Notes under the pieces: model-generated
The model's database searches: none
What the model was told of the DNA's origin: nothing
What the model saw: only the letters and a program-made list of their open reading frames with translations
Assembly (NCBI GenBank): GCA_947372005.1
Contig: CANBRV010000118.1
Coordinates: 1 to 6,979, forward strand
DNA from: Comamonadaceae bacterium
GTDB taxonomy: Bacteria; Pseudomonadota; Gammaproteobacteria; Burkholderiales; Burkholderiaceae_C
Length of the DNA: 6,979 nucleotides
Reading direction: 5' to 3'
Shown here: piece by piece, positions 1-5,967 of the stretch
Layout: each line of letters begins with the position of its first letter
Position numbering within the stretch: position 1 is the first letter of the stretch
Translations under genes and position numbers: made by a program

Positions 1-116
1 TCCAAGATGCTTTTGGACACCCCCGGCTGACTGGTGTGTAGCGCCTTGGCTGCCTCTGTGAGATTAAGGCCGCGCCGTGCTACTTCTTGCACAAAGCGGA
101 GTTGATGAAGGTTCAT
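1..116 (-). CDS. CysB-type LysR-family transcriptional regulator (N-terminal 38 residues, cut by window edge)
   Basis: Reading leftward from the ATG at 116-114 gives an open frame to the window edge that starts MNLHQLRFVQEVARRG and continues with NLTEAAKALHTSQPGVSKS. This is the winged-helix DNA-binding start of a LysR-type regulator: helix-turn-helix about residues 3-38, with the recognition segment TSQPGVSKS at 29-37. The NLTEAAKAL-TSQPGVSK pattern is typical of the CysB/Cbl branch, which senses sulfur status through O-acetylserine, sulfate or related ligands and activates sulfur assimilation or sulfonate genes. Which of CysB or Cbl it is cannot be told, because the effector domain lies outside the window, so no symbol is given. 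No clear Shine-Dalgarno sequence precedes the ATG. It runs the same way as the upstream acylase gene but is separated from it by 59 AT-rich bases that could hold its own promoter. Confidence 0.88.
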   Translation of the reverse strand, partial: MNLHQLRFVQEVARRGLNLTEAAKALHTSQPGVSKSIL

Positions 117-131
117 GGCTAATAGATTATT

Positions 132-161
132 AATTTAACATAATATAAATTGTGTTAAATT
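132..161. promoter_or_regulatory. AT-rich 9-base inverted repeat, possible operator in front of the CysB-type gene
   Basis: The arms AATTTAACA (132-140) and TGTTAAATT (153-161) are perfect reverse complements separated by 12 bases (141-152). The repeat lies 16 bases upstream of the CysB-type start codon, in the only sizeable non-coding gap of the window. Minus-strand TATATT/TATTAT-like hexamers sit within the repeat and could serve as a -10 element, but no convincing -35 box is visible. An interrupted palindrome next to a LysR-family gene fits autoregulation. However, AT-rich DNA forms such repeats easily by chance, so the regulatory reading is inference. Confidence 0.35.
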
Positions 162-175
162 TTAAGATGCCTTAA

Positions 176-2650
176 TTAAGGATTTAACTTTAGATTTGAT
201 CTAAAGATACTTGTATTCATTTGTAATTTTCTGAATTTTGTGTTTGACCAATCTTGCGCCATATCTTTGTAGCGACTAGAAAAAACCAAACCGCTTTGCC
301 CCGTTTGATAAATAAATTCAGATTTCTCTAAGTCTGCCAAATCGTAGATTGCACGCAATGAAGCAGCATGACGATTAGCAAACGGACGGTCAGCTTCATT
401 TAAGTAGTATTGCCCTACATTTGGCGTGTACGGGTCACCAACGCTTGGCACTGTGACGGTAAAGAAATTTTTAAGCACGGGCACGCTGCTAAATGGCTTG
501 TGGCTAGACAGGGCCACATGCATTTTTCCCCAGCCCCAAAGGCTAATATCTTTGCCGTAAAGATCGCCGAGTTTGTTCAAAGTGGCATCAAAGGCCGCTG
601 TATACCGATCGGCACAGCTTTGCGGTGCGCACCAAGCTTTGTTGCCTTTGCCTTGATCCGCAGCGATCATTTCTTCGATGCCTTGACGAAATTGGCGTTT
701 GCCATACAGGTTTTTAAGCTTCACTGCGCCCAATTTATCACCCAAAATTGACCGCGTTAGCTCGTCCACCCATAAATTAACGACCGTGCCAGCAATCGTT
801 TCTTTAGACATCAACCCATCATAGTTTTTAAGCTGAGCTTGCACGGCAGCCGCCATGGGGTGATCGGATTGAATCGCCTTAATGGTTGGCAGCAACTTTT
901 GCGCAGCTAACGAGATGTGATCGTTTAGCGTGCTCTCCATGCTAGCCATAGTGTGTTTAGCTGTTCCAGCTAGTAGTGATTCGATGCGATCGTGCCGATA
1001 AGACTGCGCCCAATCCTGCCCAATGAAGAATGGGTAATCGTTCGAGTGAATTTTTTCATTTGAAGTACTGTGCCAGCCCTTTTTATCAATGGCAGCATGG
1101 CGCACTTCGGGTGTATTTGCATAAGGCAACCAGCCCGCCCAGTCGTATTTTGCCTCCCAACCAAGGCTTGGGGCTACGCCTTTGATGTCATCCGAGCTTT
1201 GGCGTTGCGGTACTTTCCCCGCCGCTTTGTACATGGTTTGCCCTGCCGTATCAGCCATCACAATGTTTTGCATGGGCGAGTGATTGGCGCTATAGGCCTG
1301 CTCTAAGTCTTTGATATTCTTAGCCTGCATCACTTTTGTTGCTGCGACGATGGTTAGGTTATCGGCGTCTAGCGCCGCCCAGCGCAGCGCCACAGCGTAT
1401 TTGGCTTTGTTCAAAATTGGATCGTAAGCACTTTGCGCGTCGCTGACGACAGGGCCGTGGCGAGTAGTTCGTACCGTGAATTTCACATCGCCCTGCTTTT
1501 TCACTTTAATGATTTCTTCGCGCTCTGCAAAAGCTGTCATACCTGTTGGCGTGCGATATTGCTTGGGATTGGCTGGATCAAGCTGCTCCAAATACAAATC
1601 TTGTGAGTCTGGGGCCGTATTCGTAAATCCCCACGCAGCCGTGGACGTGCGACCCAAAATCACAAACGGCAAGCCTGGGAGGGTGGCACCAATCGCATCA
1701 AATTCGGGAGATTTAAGGTGTGCAAAATACCAAACCGCGGGTGCACTCAAAGCCAAGTGGGGATCGTTAGAGAGTAACGGTTTGCCCGAGGCGGTATGGC
1801 TACCCGACACCACCCAATTGTTAGAGCCACGGCTGTCAATCTGCCCAAGACTGGCTGCCCAGTCGTTGATATCTTTGCTGAATGAATCACTGAGCGTACT
1901 GTTCAAAGCCACGTCCAGCTTGTCTTGGCGAGCAGCCGTTTTGGGCGCTGGCTTGGCAAACACATCTAAATCCTTGTACAGCTTGGCTAAATCAACCTTG
2001 GTGACGGGTGAGTCGCCTGCATAGGCTGGCATCATTTGCCAAAGCTCTTGCGTGGAGAGCACTTGCAGGCTGGATAACCGTGCAAATTCCGCACCCCAAT
2101 TGCCGCCCAAATCCAGCGCCATCATCAGCGCCCAACCTACGCTGTCCGTGGCTTCCCACTTGCCAGGCTTGGTTCCCAAGATATGAAACTCTGGTGGCAG
2201 CGCTTGACTGCTGGTGGCATGAAATCCATTGATACCTTCTGCATAGGCACCAAGGGCTGCTTTTACATCGACAGGATAGTTGGCGTATTGCGCTTTGGCA
2301 GCTTGCACAATGCCCAGCGTGCGCATCAGCTTATCGGTCTCTAGCGTTGCTGAACCCAAAATTTCGGATAGCTCACCATGCATGACACGGCGATTGAACT
2401 CCAACTGCCAGCTACGCTCTTGGGCATGCGTGTAGCCCATCGCGCGCCAAACGTCGAGTGTGTTTTTGGCTTCGATATGCGTCACATCTGACATATCACG
2501 TTTAATACTGACCTCACCCAAAAGACCAGCCAGCTTGGCCTCTCCGTTCAATAATGGGAAAGACCGGTAGACATAAATGCCAATAACCACGATCAGCAAT
2601 ATGATGAAAATTGCGACTAATTTGCCAAACCGATAAAGCCATTTTTTCAT
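176..2650 (-). CDS. Penicillin-acylase family Ntn-hydrolase (periplasmic, membrane-anchored amidase), 824 aa
   Basis: This is a full-length member of the penicillin amidase (S45) family, which cleaves amide bonds of acylated compounds such as beta-lactams or acyl-homoserine lactones after self-cleaving into two chains. Residues 10-28 form one hydrophobic segment behind a basic start (MKKWLYRFGK), so it is exported, and the lack of an obvious cleavage site suggests an N-terminal anchor. The autocleavage site is Gly275-Ser276 in SRGSNNWVVSG. Ser276 would be the new N-terminal nucleophile of the beta chain. NDPHL (295-299) follows, and Asn462 in QNIVMAD matches the oxyanion-hole asparagine. Cys673 and Cys679 could form a disulfide, as expected outside the cytoplasm. 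The SNNW and NDPHL pattern recalls the QuiP-like group, but the substrate cannot be read from sequence. The start is supported by AGGAA six bases upstream. It is the last gene of the tight minus-strand series. Confidence 0.93.
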   Translation of the reverse strand: MKKWLYRFGKLVAIFIILLIVVIGIYVYRSFPLLNGEAKLAGLLGEVSIKRDMSDVTHIEAKNTLDVWRAMGYTHAQERSWQLEFNRRVMHGELSEILGSATLETDKLMRTLGIVQAAKAQYANYPVDVKAALGAYAEGINGFHATSSQALPPEFHILGTKPGKWEATDSVGWALMMALDLGGNWGAEFARLSSLQVLSTQELWQMMPAYAGDSPVTKVDLAKLYKDLDVFAKPAPKTAARQDKLDVALNSTLSDSFSKDINDWAASLGQIDSRGSNNWVVSGSHTASGKPLLSNDPHLALSAPAVWYFAHLKSPEFDAIGATLPGLPFVILGRTSTAAWGFTNTAPDSQDLYLEQLDPANPKQYRTPTGMTAFAEREEIIKVKKQGDVKFTVRTTRHGPVVSDAQSAYDPILNKAKYAVALRWAALDADNLTIVAATKVMQAKNIKDLEQAYSANHSPMQNIVMADTAGQTMYKAAGKVPQRQSSDDIKGVAPSLGWEAKYDWAGWLPYANTPEVRHAAIDKKGWHSTSNEKIHSNDYPFFIGQDWAQSYRHDRIESLLAGTAKHTMASMESTLNDHISLAAQKLLPTIKAIQSDHPMAAAVQAQLKNYDGLMSKETIAGTVVNLWVDELTRSILGDKLGAVKLKNLYGKRQFRQGIEEMIAADQGKGNKAWCAPQSCADRYTAAFDATLNKLGDLYGKDISLWGWGKMHVALSSHKPFSSVPVLKNFFTVTVPSVGDPYTPNVGQYYLNEADRPFANRHAASLRAIYDLADLEKSEFIYQTGQSGLVFSSRYKDMAQDWSNTKFRKLQMNTSIFRSNLKLNP

Positions 2651-2656
2651 TTTTAG

Positions 2657-2661
2657 TTCCT
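2657..2661 (-). promoter_or_regulatory. Ribosome binding site of the acylase gene
   Basis: AGGAA on the minus strand lies six bases before the ATG at 2650-2648, in the 33-base gap behind the LD-carboxypeptidase stop codon. It supports the annotated start, which also gives a sensible basic-then-hydrophobic N-terminus. Confidence 0.7.
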
Positions 2662-2683
2662 AAGATTGCTACTAATCAAATAA

Positions 2684-3646
2684 TTAAAGCTCATCCCACA
2701 ACAGCATAGCGTCCCCACCGTCGCACAACAATCGCACAGGCTTGCCAAATGGGAGCATTACTTTGGTGGGCACATGCCCAAACGGGAGTCCTGTGAGCAC
2801 CGGTATTTTGAGCTGACTACGTAGCCGCGCCGTGACCGTTGCCATGCTAAAGCCTTTGTCGTGCGGATAAAGCTTGGACTCGGTAAATTGTCCTAGCAGA
2901 ATCGCTTTTTGCTGCGCCAAAATACCCGCATGCAACCATGTGGTGAGCATCCGCTCAATTCGGAAAGGCGACTCGCCCGTGTCCTCAAACCAGAGCACAC
3001 CTCCCTTGATTTGCGGCATGTAGGGCGTACCGATTAAAGATGTGAGAACTGATAAGTTGCCGCCCCACAAAACTGCCGAGTTCTTGCTGGAAGCTTTGAT
3101 AGATAAGGGATTCAAGGCATATTGCTCGCACAAAACACGGTCAGCTTGCGTCCTTTTAGGCATCACCCACCCTGCGCCTTCGTTTTGTTCCAAGAGCACA
3201 TCGTCAAAACAGGCTTCCGTGATGTCATCCACCTCAGCTTTTGACGTGTCCACGCCAAAATCCGCAATCAAACTCGCACCTGAAATCGTGGCCGTGCCCG
3301 TCTTGGCAAACAATGCCGCCTGAAACGCTGTGAAGTCGCTATAGCCCATCCAATGCGTACCGTTTTCAATGGATTTGGCGATCTGCTTGTAGTTGATCTG
3401 CGGCAAAATCCGCGTCAATCCGTAGCCACCGCGCGTGATGAGCGTTAAGTCAGCACCGCTGGAGGCCGCTCTGGCTATGGCTTGCAGGCGAGTGACATCA
3501 TCCCCCGCAAAGCGCTCGTGGCTTGTGAGCGCGTCTTTGTCAATTTCAACCTGATGACCTTGTGAGGTCAGGCGTTTCACGCCGCGCTTAAATCCCGCTT
3601 TGTCGCGTACCGCGCCTGCCGGAGAGTAAATATAGATATGAGCCAT
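2684..3646 (-). CDS. ldcA: LD-carboxypeptidase (muramoyltetrapeptide carboxypeptidase, S66 family), 320 aa
   Basis: The enzyme removes the terminal D-alanine from murein tetrapeptides in the cytoplasm, so that the tripeptide can re-enter peptidoglycan synthesis. All family landmarks are present in order: RGGYG at 72-76, the nucleophile Ser103 in GYSD (101-104), GGNLS at 195-199, the catalytic Glu221 in FEDTGE, and the catalytic His291 in GLPFGH near the C-terminus. The Ser-Glu-His triad is therefore complete. The length (320 aa) is close to the usual 300-310. There is no signal peptide, which fits a cytosolic enzyme. The start follows the tadA stop by 7 bases, and its ribosome binding site lies inside the end of tadA, so the two are probably translated from one message. 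The closest alternative in this fold is a microcin-C-self-immunity (MccF-like) peptidase, which shares the triad. Plain LdcA is the default reading. Confidence 0.92.
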   Translation of the reverse strand: MAHIYIYSPAGAVRDKAGFKRGVKRLTSQGHQVEIDKDALTSHERFAGDDVTRLQAIARAASSGADLTLITRGGYGLTRILPQINYKQIAKSIENGTHWMGYSDFTAFQAALFAKTGTATISGASLIADFGVDTSKAEVDDITEACFDDVLLEQNEGAGWVMPKRTQADRVLCEQYALNPLSIKASSKNSAVLWGGNLSVLTSLIGTPYMPQIKGGVLWFEDTGESPFRIERMLTTWLHAGILAQQKAILLGQFTESKLYPHDKGFSMATVTARLRSQLKIPVLTGLPFGHVPTKVMLPFGKPVRLLCDGGDAMLLWDEL

Positions 3647-3653
3647 CGGATGA

Positions 3654-4112
3654 TTATCCTTTGGCTAATGATCTTTTCGTCTTAAAGAAATCCCTAAGTA
3701 GCTCGCCGCATTCATTCGCCATCACACCGCCCTGCACTTTGGTTTGATGGTTAAAAGTCGTGTCAAAGACATTGAGCAATCCGCCCGCAGCGCCTGTTTT
3801 TGGGTCGCTTGCACCGTACACCACACGGCTAATTCGTGCATGAATCATCGCCGCAGCACACATAGCACATGGCTCTAGCGTAACGTAAAGCTCGCAGTCA
3901 GGGAGACGGTAGTTTTGCAGCGCTTGTCCTGCCGCTCGAAGCGTTAGTACTTCCGCATGTGCGCTGGGGTCGTGCAGGCCAATTACTGCGTTGCTTCCCG
4001 AGGCAATGACCTCGCCGCCCTTAACCAGTATGGCTCCCACAGGGACCTCGCTGCGAAGCCCCGCCTGTTTTGCCTCGGCAAGGGCTAGTGCCATGAAATC
4101 TTGGTCATTCAT
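3654..4112 (-). CDS. tadA: tRNA-specific adenosine deaminase TadA, 152 aa
   Basis: TadA deaminates adenosine 34 of tRNA-Arg(ACG) to inosine, so that one tRNA reads several arginine codons. It is usually essential. The zinc-dependent cytidine/deoxycytidylate deaminase core is intact: HAE (His52 as zinc ligand, Glu54 as proton shuttle) in DPSAHAEV and the ligand pair Cys82/Cys85 in LEPCAMC. The ARISRVVYGASDPKTGA segment at about 92-108 and the C-terminal DFFKTKR tail are typical of bacterial TadA. The ATG at 4112-4110 was chosen because it gives the usual M-N-x-x-D-F-M-x-L-A-L start. A GTG at 4121-4119 would add only three residues and has no better ribosome binding site. The preceding racemase-like gene stops 13 bases upstream of the ATG, so translation is probably coupled to it. 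The product is surely housekeeping despite its place in a sugar-type operon. Confidence 0.95.
   Translation of the reverse strand: MNDQDFMALALAEAKQAGLRSEVPVGAILVKGGEVIASGSNAVIGLHDPSAHAEVLTLRAAGQALQNYRLPDCELYVTLEPCAMCAAAMIHARISRVVYGASDPKTGAAGGLLNVFDTTFNHQTKVQGGVMANECGELLRDFFKTKRSLAKG
3657..3662 (-). promoter_or_regulatory. Ribosome binding site of the LD-carboxypeptidase gene, inside the tadA 3' end
   Basis: AAAGGA forms the last two sense codons (Lys-Gly) of tadA and lies ten bases before the ATG at 3646-3644. The site is thus embedded in the upstream gene, which suggests translational coupling of tadA and ldcA. Confidence 0.65.
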
Positions 4113-4125
4113 CACCAGCACAGAC

Positions 4126-4809
4126 TTAGGCTAGCAGGCGCTTTAATTTTTCGATTGCGCTGTCAGGTGTTGTGAGCACGGGAACACCGCAGGCAGCTTC
4201 AACCATCGGTTTGCAGTGCGCCATGCTGTATTGGGCCAGAGCAATAACCTTCGCGCCGCGCTTAACTAAATCTCTGGCGGCGTCTACAACCAGTTTGTCA
4301 TGCATTGCAACATCACCCGCATTCAAAGCAGCCATAGCGCCTTCGGCCAATTGCATTTCTAAATGCACGTCCGTGGAAAACTCGCTCGGCATACTGACGA
4401 GTGTAGGCGCAAAGCTTGAAACCAAACCTAGTATTTGACCGTTCATTTTGCCGCGCTCGCCAACCAAGCTTACCGCTTGCTCAATCATGGCTTCGTTTGG
4501 TTTGAGTACGGGAATTTTTTGCTGCATTGCCACGGCCTCAATGCAAGAACCAAACGCGGAACAGGTAAACAAAATGGCATCCGAGCCACAATCTACAGCA
4601 TATTGCGCCAAGCGCTGAAAGCGCTCGTGCATAAAGGCGTCTAGACCTGTTCCAGGTGCTTTAGCTTCTACCTTAGCCAAGTCATTAGAGAGGCTATCGT
4701 CTTGTAAGTTCATGCGCGAAGCATCAGGCCATAGCCGTGCCATCGCAGAGTTAATAGGGGTTACGGAATGCGGGAGAGCATGGATAAGAGCAATGCGAGG
4801 AGTTTTCAT
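4126..4809 (-). CDS. Asp/Glu racemase-fold protein with one catalytic cysteine missing, 227 aa, substrate unknown
   Basis: The protein resembles the aspartate/glutamate/hydantoin racemase and arylmalonate decarboxylase superfamily, which has two alpha/beta lobes each giving a cysteine to the active site. The N-terminal beta strand IALIHAL (6-12) and the first catalytic loop AILFTCSAFG (78-87, Cys83) fit well, as does the linking PVLKPNEAM segment (100-108). At the equivalent position of the second lobe the sequence reads VIALAQYSMAH (188-198), with Gln193 where racemases carry Cys. Cys199 lies a few residues later and is probably not equivalent. A two-base racemase mechanism is therefore doubtful, and a one-cysteine lyase, isomerase or decarboxylase activity is possible. 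No signal peptide is seen. It follows the ROK gene by 15 bases. AAGG at 4826-4823 overlaps that gene's stop codon but lies 13 bases from the start, so the ribosome site is weak and coupling is likely. Confidence 0.8.
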   Translation of the reverse strand: MKTPRIALIHALPHSVTPINSAMARLWPDASRMNLQDDSLSNDLAKVEAKAPGTGLDAFMHERFQRLAQYAVDCGSDAILFTCSAFGSCIEAVAMQQKIPVLKPNEAMIEQAVSLVGERGKMNGQILGLVSSFAPTLVSMPSEFSTDVHLEMQLAEGAMAALNAGDVAMHDKLVVDAARDLVKRGAKVIALAQYSMAHCKPMVEAACGVPVLTTPDSAIEKLKRLLA

Positions 4810-4824
4810 GCGCTTGATTTTGCC

Positions 4825-5967
4825 TTAAGCGTAAAAGTATTCATGTAGCGGCAAAAGCGCACCACCTAAAGCCCCTGCATCGTTTCCAATGAGGCCTGGT
4901 CGTAATTCAGGTCGCCATAAGCCTTCCCAGTTGAAATTATCGAGTGCCGTTTGGGTTTTAGCCAGTAATTGCGACAGTAATTCTGGCGCCATCGAGCCAT
5001 CAATGACGACAGCATCGGTATCCAAAAATGCTGTGCCACTCACAATAGCAAACGCAAGAGATTGACTGGCTGCTTCAAGCCAAGCATTTGTTTGCGCTAT
5101 ATGCTTGCCGTCTAATGCTTTCTCGCCGTATGCGGCTAGAGGCTCTAGTGCCAATTTTGAAAACCGCTGCTCTAGCTCCCAAAGCGACGCGTGACCAAGC
5201 AATTGGTCTTGTGATTCTTGTGTAGACATAGGCACAGAGGCAACCGCGCCTGCGTTGCCATGCGTTGATTGCAACCAACGCCCTTGCGAAACGACGCCAC
5301 CGCCCACAAAAGTGTCTACAAAAAGATAAAGAAAATTGTGGCAATTTTGCCCTTGTCCGTTGAGGAGTTCAGCAATGCATGCTGCGGCTGTATCTTTGGC
5401 AATCTTGACTGGGCATGGAGTCATAGCCTGAACCGCAGCCGTAATATCCAGTGCATTCCATTCATCTGATTGAGCTTCGGAAAGTCCAAGCAATTTGTGC
5501 CAGCCGCCCATGGCAAACGGAGTTGCAATACCAACGCCAATCAAGGTTTGCTTCGCATTGGTTAGCTGGGTTTGAATTTGATTGAGATACTCTTCAATTT
5601 TTGCCAGCAAATCGTGTGCAACTGGAAAAGCATAAGCAACCGAATAGCGTTGCCTAACTGTGCCTAGCAGGTCCACTAATAACACTTCTGTGTGGCGGCG
5701 TCCAATTTTGATGCCAACGCTGAATGCGCCGTTTGGATTGATGGAGATGGGCTTAGGTGGTTGACCCAAACCAACTTTGACAGCTTTATGATGAATCAAC
5801 AGCTTGTATTGGTCAAGGCGCTTCGTAATTTGTCCAACGGCTTGTGCGGTGACATCCATGTGCTCCACAATTTTGTGCCGCGGCATCACGCCATTTTTGC
5901 GCACAATATTGAGCAGTTTTCGCTCATTCGCTGACAGCGGCCCACTAATAGACGGGATGGAAATCAT
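4825..5967 (-). CDS. ROK-family transcriptional regulator (winged-helix plus sugar-kinase-like domain), 380 aa
   Basis: Residues about 12-60 form a MarR/NagC-like winged helix (NERKLLNIVRKNG, then HKIVEHMDVTAQAVGQITKRL), and the rest is a ROK sugar-kinase fold that normally binds a sugar effector. Length (380) matches NagC/XylR-type regulators. In the kinase part, the first phosphate loop reads VGIKIGRRHTEVLLVDL (84-100), where kinases have an acidic DxGxT. Asp192 sits in AKDTAAA, a glycine loop GGGV lies at 222-225, and GNDAGALGGALLP (361-373) closes the nucleotide pocket. The usual GE-x-GH segment is replaced by GNAGAVASVPM (237-247), and no CxCGxxGCxE zinc cluster is present. It therefore looks like a sensor, not an enzyme. 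The start is well fixed by AGGAG seven bases upstream and gives a 23-base overlap with the kinase gene. It likely controls the transport/kinase operon it belongs to. The effector is unknown. Confidence 0.9.
   Translation of the reverse strand: MISIPSISGPLSANERKLLNIVRKNGVMPRHKIVEHMDVTAQAVGQITKRLDQYKLLIHHKAVKVGLGQPPKPISINPNGAFSVGIKIGRRHTEVLLVDLLGTVRQRYSVAYAFPVAHDLLAKIEEYLNQIQTQLTNAKQTLIGVGIATPFAMGGWHKLLGLSEAQSDEWNALDITAAVQAMTPCPVKIAKDTAAACIAELLNGQGQNCHNFLYLFVDTFVGGGVVSQGRWLQSTHGNAGAVASVPMSTQESQDQLLGHASLWELEQRFSKLALEPLAAYGEKALDGKHIAQTNAWLEAASQSLAFAIVSGTAFLDTDAVVIDGSMAPELLSQLLAKTQTALDNFNWEGLWRPELRPGLIGNDAGALGGALLPLHEYFYA

Noticed and set aside
170..181. A perfect 12-base palindrome CCTTAATTAAGG over the acylase stop codon, considered as a transcription terminator
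   Set aside because: It has no loop, its stem is mostly A-T, and it is not followed on the minus strand by a run of T's. It is not a convincing intrinsic terminator, and no other one was found in 117-175.
410..751. A 113-codon plus-strand open frame opposite the acylase C-terminal region
   Set aside because: No family resemblance, and the minus-strand frame is clearly coding through the whole stretch.
1476..2024. A 182-codon open frame on the plus strand opposite the acylase gene
   Set aside because: It lies wholly inside a convincing acylase coding region that includes the catalytic Ser276 segment, shows no domain pattern of its own, and is what antisense frames of GC-balanced genes produce by chance.
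3512..3532. A hairpin GCGCTC / GAGCGC with a 9-base loop, followed by a short T-rich stretch on the plus strand
   Set aside because: It lies inside the ldcA coding region, points against the direction of transcription, and has only six stem pairs.
4611..4625. Two copies of AGCGCT separated by three bases
   Set aside because: The short self-complementary words fall in ordinary codons of the racemase-like gene (around FQRL), with no sign of regulatory placement.
5075..5344. An 89-codon minus-strand frame inside the ROK gene in another frame
   Set aside because: Arginine- and alanine-rich low-quality translation with no start signal, overlapping the ROK core motifs. It is an out-of-frame shadow.
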